Shown piece after piece: positions 60,251-64,000 of a DNA stretch of 64,000 bases. The stretch is from Atrichornis clamosus (lineage: Eukaryota; Chordata; Aves; Passeriformes; Menuridae): contig WBMZ01009485.1 in assembly GCA_013400975.1 (NCBI GenBank), forward strand, positions 177,497 through 241,496. The letters run 5' to 3'. A program made the position numbers and the translations under genes. Numbering within the stretch: position 1 is the first letter of the stretch; every line of letters starts with the position of its first letter. The notes below the pieces were generated by a model. The model ran no database searches. It had not been told where the DNA came from and was given only the letters and a program-made list of their open reading frames with translations.

Positions 60251-63200
60251 CCCTTTAATATGGTAAGCTATTGTCTATGTTCTTCTGCTAAGAGTTACCT
60301 GTACTGCCTATTTGAGGTGAATATTGAGTGGGTGTGGGTGATTTAAAGGTTGGCTGAAATACTGGAGTATTACCTATTTTCTCTTTTAACAATATTTTCT
60401 CCCATTCACTAATATTTGGGAATGGGAAGAAGGGACTCCTTCCCTTGAAACAAACACCTTTTCCTTCATAGTCTTGCCTGGAACTGTTTCTTCACTTACC
60501 TAATTTTCTGTTCTCCATTATGAAATTATTTGCATCCTTGTCAGCCCAGAGAGAAGAGGACGTCCCATCTTTAACAAATCCTTGAGAAGAAAGTCAAGGA
60601 ACACATGAGAAACACAAACATAAAGAAGTTAAATTATTCACTCAGGATTGTGTCAATGACAGATTCAAGAATATTTAATGAGGACCAATCTTGAATTTCT
60701 TTTGCTGGGGAGCCAACTTTTTTACTCAGCTGACACAGGCCCCCAAGGACTGATCAAGGAGCCATGTAGGAACGGCTGAGAGGAAATGCATCTTATCACA
60801 AGGCAACACTAACCAAAGAAATCTGAACTTGCACCCTTCATGGAGCTTGTGCATTTGCTTGAGCAGGACTCACACTGCTGTTGCCATCATCCATCTCCTG
60901 AATAAGGCATGGTGCTTATGGCATTCACCCAGCAAGTTCCAGGATGAAGTTCCCCCTTAGCAAAGAGCATTCATTGTCACATTTCCCACGTATTTAACCA
61001 CCAGGATGTATTGAGTAGATAACCATTCTGCCAAGTCTCTGTTGAAGCCGGGTCACTGTGCCAGACCACCATAGGTGTGTAATTCTGTTGAGTGGGTGTT
61101 GGGGTCATGTCACCTTTTCATGGACTTTTATGCACTTCATACTGGACAGTTGTTGGTTTTCTCACCACCACCATTATTCTACAACCCGCTGATCAGTGTA
61201 TTTGCTCAGGATCTGAATCCCTGAGGTTTGGATGCTCAAAACAATGAGATCAGGTGAGCCTTTCTTAGGAGTTAGGATTGCAATGAGTACTCCGCTCACC
61301 TCTGTAGTGAACACAGAGTGTACTGAACAACATTCCTCTATGTTTTCTTTCTAGTCAAGTACTCTTTGGTATCTTACTGCACTGCCTTTTTGAGAGTTTT
61401 TCTACTGGAAGGTTGATAGGATGTGAGAGGAGATTACCTGGAAGATGGCAGTAACACATAGCTATGGACACAAGAACCATGACAGCTATCCTGCTTCTGA
61501 CCTGCTACAGTGTGGATATCTGGCTCTGTGCCTGTAGGACTGTTCTTCATCCAACAGTTATGGCTATTCCAGGGACCTCTGCATGACTATACCTGCATGG
61601 TGTTGTCTGCATTCAGCCTGGAGCCACCCTTCTCTGTCTCTCTCATACCTTAATGTTTCTGTCACAGGTGTCTGTGGGAACCTCCTAGATAACAGTCTAA
61701 AGATTTCTCCCTGCTTCTGGGCTGTCTGTATCTGTAGGAAGGACAGTCAATTCTACAGGAGGAAATTGTAAAATTATTGTCAAACTGCCCTTGCTTGGTG
61801 CCTGCAACACCTCTGAATTTCCCAGATGTGACAAAAAAAATTAGACCTGGAAGGTGAAAGGCTGGAGCCAGACTCAGAATTGGGACTTCAGCAGAACTTA
61901 CAGGGTCGAGCCAGATGGGCCCCGGGAGATGAGGCTGAGAAATTTATAGTCAGGATAGTGGTTGGCTCTGGGCATCAGGCCAATCTCATTATCTTAGACA
62001 CAGTCAAAGAAGATGAACTCACAGAGTACAAACCTTGCACTGCAAACCACTTATACAGCTCTGCTGTACTAATTATGTTAGTATTGGTTTCCCTTTCAGC
62101 CTAAGCAATTGCTGTTTCTGTTTCACATGGCTCCTGGAATTCAAACTCCTCCTCACCTCCCACACAAGCCCTGAGGTTTAGTGTCCTGTCCTCTGTTAAC
62201 AGCCACTGTGCTCATGCCAGCAAGGCAGGTGTCTTGTTTTGGTGCTGGATGAAGTTATTCCCATATGCAATTGATAAAGGTCTCTGGGATGAATGACAAG
62301 ACCACCTTTGATTATTGAGGCCAGTCTCTGAACTGTTTTTCCAGGTTTCATAATAGCTTCTCATAAAGGGCTTGGAAACCTTAACCAGCTGGATAATTAA
62401 ACCCAGATCGAGAGGCCTGCACCAGTTTAGCCTACTCCTGCTAAAGCTCTGGATCAGCATGTGGGGAAAGCCTCATCAAAAGTCTTTTTCTGACCAGCTG
62501 CTGTTAGACAAAAAACATTTTTCTAGGGTCTGCTACATTCCTTACTCCCTTCCCTGAATAGCTTTGTCCAACTTTCAAGTCAAAACACTACCAATCCAAG
62601 AAACTGCTTTCTTTGCTTTTCCCACATCCTCAGGAAGTAGAACCCACACAGACAACAAACACATGAATCCATCTTTTTAGGCAAAGGCTCATAAAGAGCT
62701 TGCACACGGTTAATTTTTTTTGTTGAACTGTGCTCGGTAGCATGAAAATTAAATCATGGATTAGGATTTGAAAATCATCAATTATTTGTTTTATTTTAAT
62801 TACTGGCACACTTGTCTGAAATAGTTTTTGTCAGAGTCCCACAAGGGATATTTTAATGGTGGCTGGGTAAGAGAAATACAAAGCTTTCCAAGGAAAAACA
62901 AATATTAGGCAAATTGTTTTCAGCAGAAGAGATATCCCTTTTAATCATGCAACTTTTGTGTTTCTTAGGTTCCCTGGCATCCAACTTCTGGTGTTTGCTT
63001 AGGGTAGGATGACATGCAAGTTTCTACCATGCACACAGTCCATGTAACAGCAGGTTACACACATCTGTCATGGGTTAAAAACAGCACAGGTAAAACCAGC
63101 CCACTATTCTAAGGGCTTACACCTGGAAATCAGGGCTAAGTTAGAGGATGGCACCTGCTTTGCAAAGAAATTGTAGTGCTCTGTCTCTGTAAGATAGAGC

Positions 63201-63984
63201 TCTAGACTGACTACTCATTCATTACAAATAAACATTGAAAATGATTTAAGGAAGTAGTTAAAACTTCCTTCAAACTAAAAATAGGCATGCAAGATTTCTT
63301 TATGGTTTGAGGAATGAAAATCTTGTTCCATTGGCATCTTTAGATCAAGGATTTCTGCCACTCTTCCAAGGACAGATAAGCACACATACAGAGTCTACCA
63401 TTAAAGTGTCTCAGTTTGGCTTGTAATAAATCTTATAATAAAAATTCTATTTCAGACTAGAAGCATTTGCTAAACAAGGTCGAGGAACATTGATCTGAGC
63501 TACTTTACTAATCAATACTTCTTTTGCATGCTTATCTGGAAACTTGTGATCCTCCCAACTTCAACTCCATTTCACCAATTACAGTAAGAAAGGTTAAGCT
63601 TGGATTTATTTTTATGAGCAACCTGATCAAGAAAAAATACTTTTCGTCTCTCTTTCAGTACTTACAAAGTTCATAAAGCCACCATCTAAGTAACAGAGAT
63701 CATAGTTGTGTCTGAGAACTGTGTCTCTTCTTGATGGCTAAGTAAAACAGCATGTTTGTAATCCAGATAACACATTAATTACTTTAGAAACTGAGAGCAT
63801 AGTCCTGCATATTTTGCAGAACTGTGAAGTCTGTTGTGCTGAGTAGAAGGATGCAATGTTTTAAACTGTTTCCACTACACAATGCTGGATCACAAACAAG
63901 TAAAGGAGACCTTCAGAAAATGGGAAGAAACAAAAAGGTTACAGGCCTTAGTATTCTTGGGGGTTTCAAGGACCCCAGTAGCAG
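60251..63984. other. Unclassified non-coding stretch
   Basis: No gene or repeat was recognised. The open frames (60-82 codons) have no motifs. The sequence just right of the LTR shows no tRNA primer-binding site or gag-like frame. Confidence 0.55.
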
Positions 63985-64000
63985 TGTCTTAGTTTGAAAG
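63985..64000 (+). mobile_element. Possible start of an LTR at the window edge
   Basis: The last 16 bases, TGTCTTAGTTTGAAAG, match what I remember as the 5' terminus of a common songbird ERVL-type LTR. The element would continue beyond the window. Sixteen bases are too few to be sure. Confidence 0.35.

Noticed and set aside
60006..60266. An 86-codon plus-strand frame ending in a basic stretch.
   Set aside because: It spans the TATA-like box, poly(A) signal and CpG-rich end of a probable LTR; LTRs of this kind do not encode such a protein.
61860..62100. A segment with GGGTCGAGCCAGATGGGCCC, considered as a possible repeat or exon.
   Set aside because: No second block of any known family follows, and the 74-codon frame has no motif.
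63066..63090. TGTCATGGGTTAAAAACAGC, resembling another avian LTR start.
   Set aside because: The similarity ends after about 20 bases and no LTR-like continuation or terminus is seen in the following kilobase.

Overview
This window reads as vertebrate nuclear DNA, almost certainly from a bird. It is AT-rich and CpG-poor, and no reading frame of gene-like length stays open outside transposon remnants. The dominant repeat is CR1, the LINE retrotransposon that fills bird genomes. Its 3' end (a short run ending in variants of ATTCTGTGATTCTATGAT) and its decayed ORF2 protein are recognisable on both strands. The LTR types (an ERVL-like LTR with a typical 3' end, a long LTR with GTTAAG-rich repeats, and a sequence beginning TGTCTTAGTTTGAAAG at the right edge) suggest a neoavian, probably a songbird. 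That placement is inference. I could not support any protein-coding gene, exon, tRNA, rRNA or CRISPR, so the window is best read as intergenic or deep intronic DNA.

Layout: 1-1.8 kb is plain AT-rich DNA with a perfect 14-bp-arm hairpin. At 1.8-2.9 kb lies an ERVL-like LTR split by a younger CR1, with a GGTA microsatellite near its end. At 6.5-8.25 kb is a composite minus-strand CR1 that keeps the rarely preserved ORF1 esterase region and ORF2 start, plus endonuclease and C-terminal ORF2 pieces. At 18.1-19.6 kb two CR1 copies face each other tail to tail, the first interrupted by a 118-bp assembly gap. Further CR1 copies lie near 9.3, 27.6, 30.9, 36.5, 41-42, 45.4, 47.0 and 48.9-51.1 kb. Three probable solo LTRs of endogenous retroviruses lie at 35.4-35.9, 49.4-50.7 (inside a CR1) and 59.9-60.2 kb. 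Faint MIR-like SINE relics are visible near 22.0, 36.5, 44.6 and 47.5-47.9 kb. The rest holds only short tandem duplications, simple repeats and unclassified unique sequence.

There is no operon or pathway to describe. What the window records is a history of insertions: MIR relics are oldest, CR1 copies of several ages come next, LTRs were inserted both before and after CR1 copies, and a CpG-rich LTR at 59.9-60.2 kb looks youngest. I found no convincing new biological system. The most useful leads are the nested insertions with target-site duplications, the CR1 ORF1 remnant, the hairpin at 1.56 kb and a few unexplained islands. Family assignments come from remembered consensus features, not a database search.
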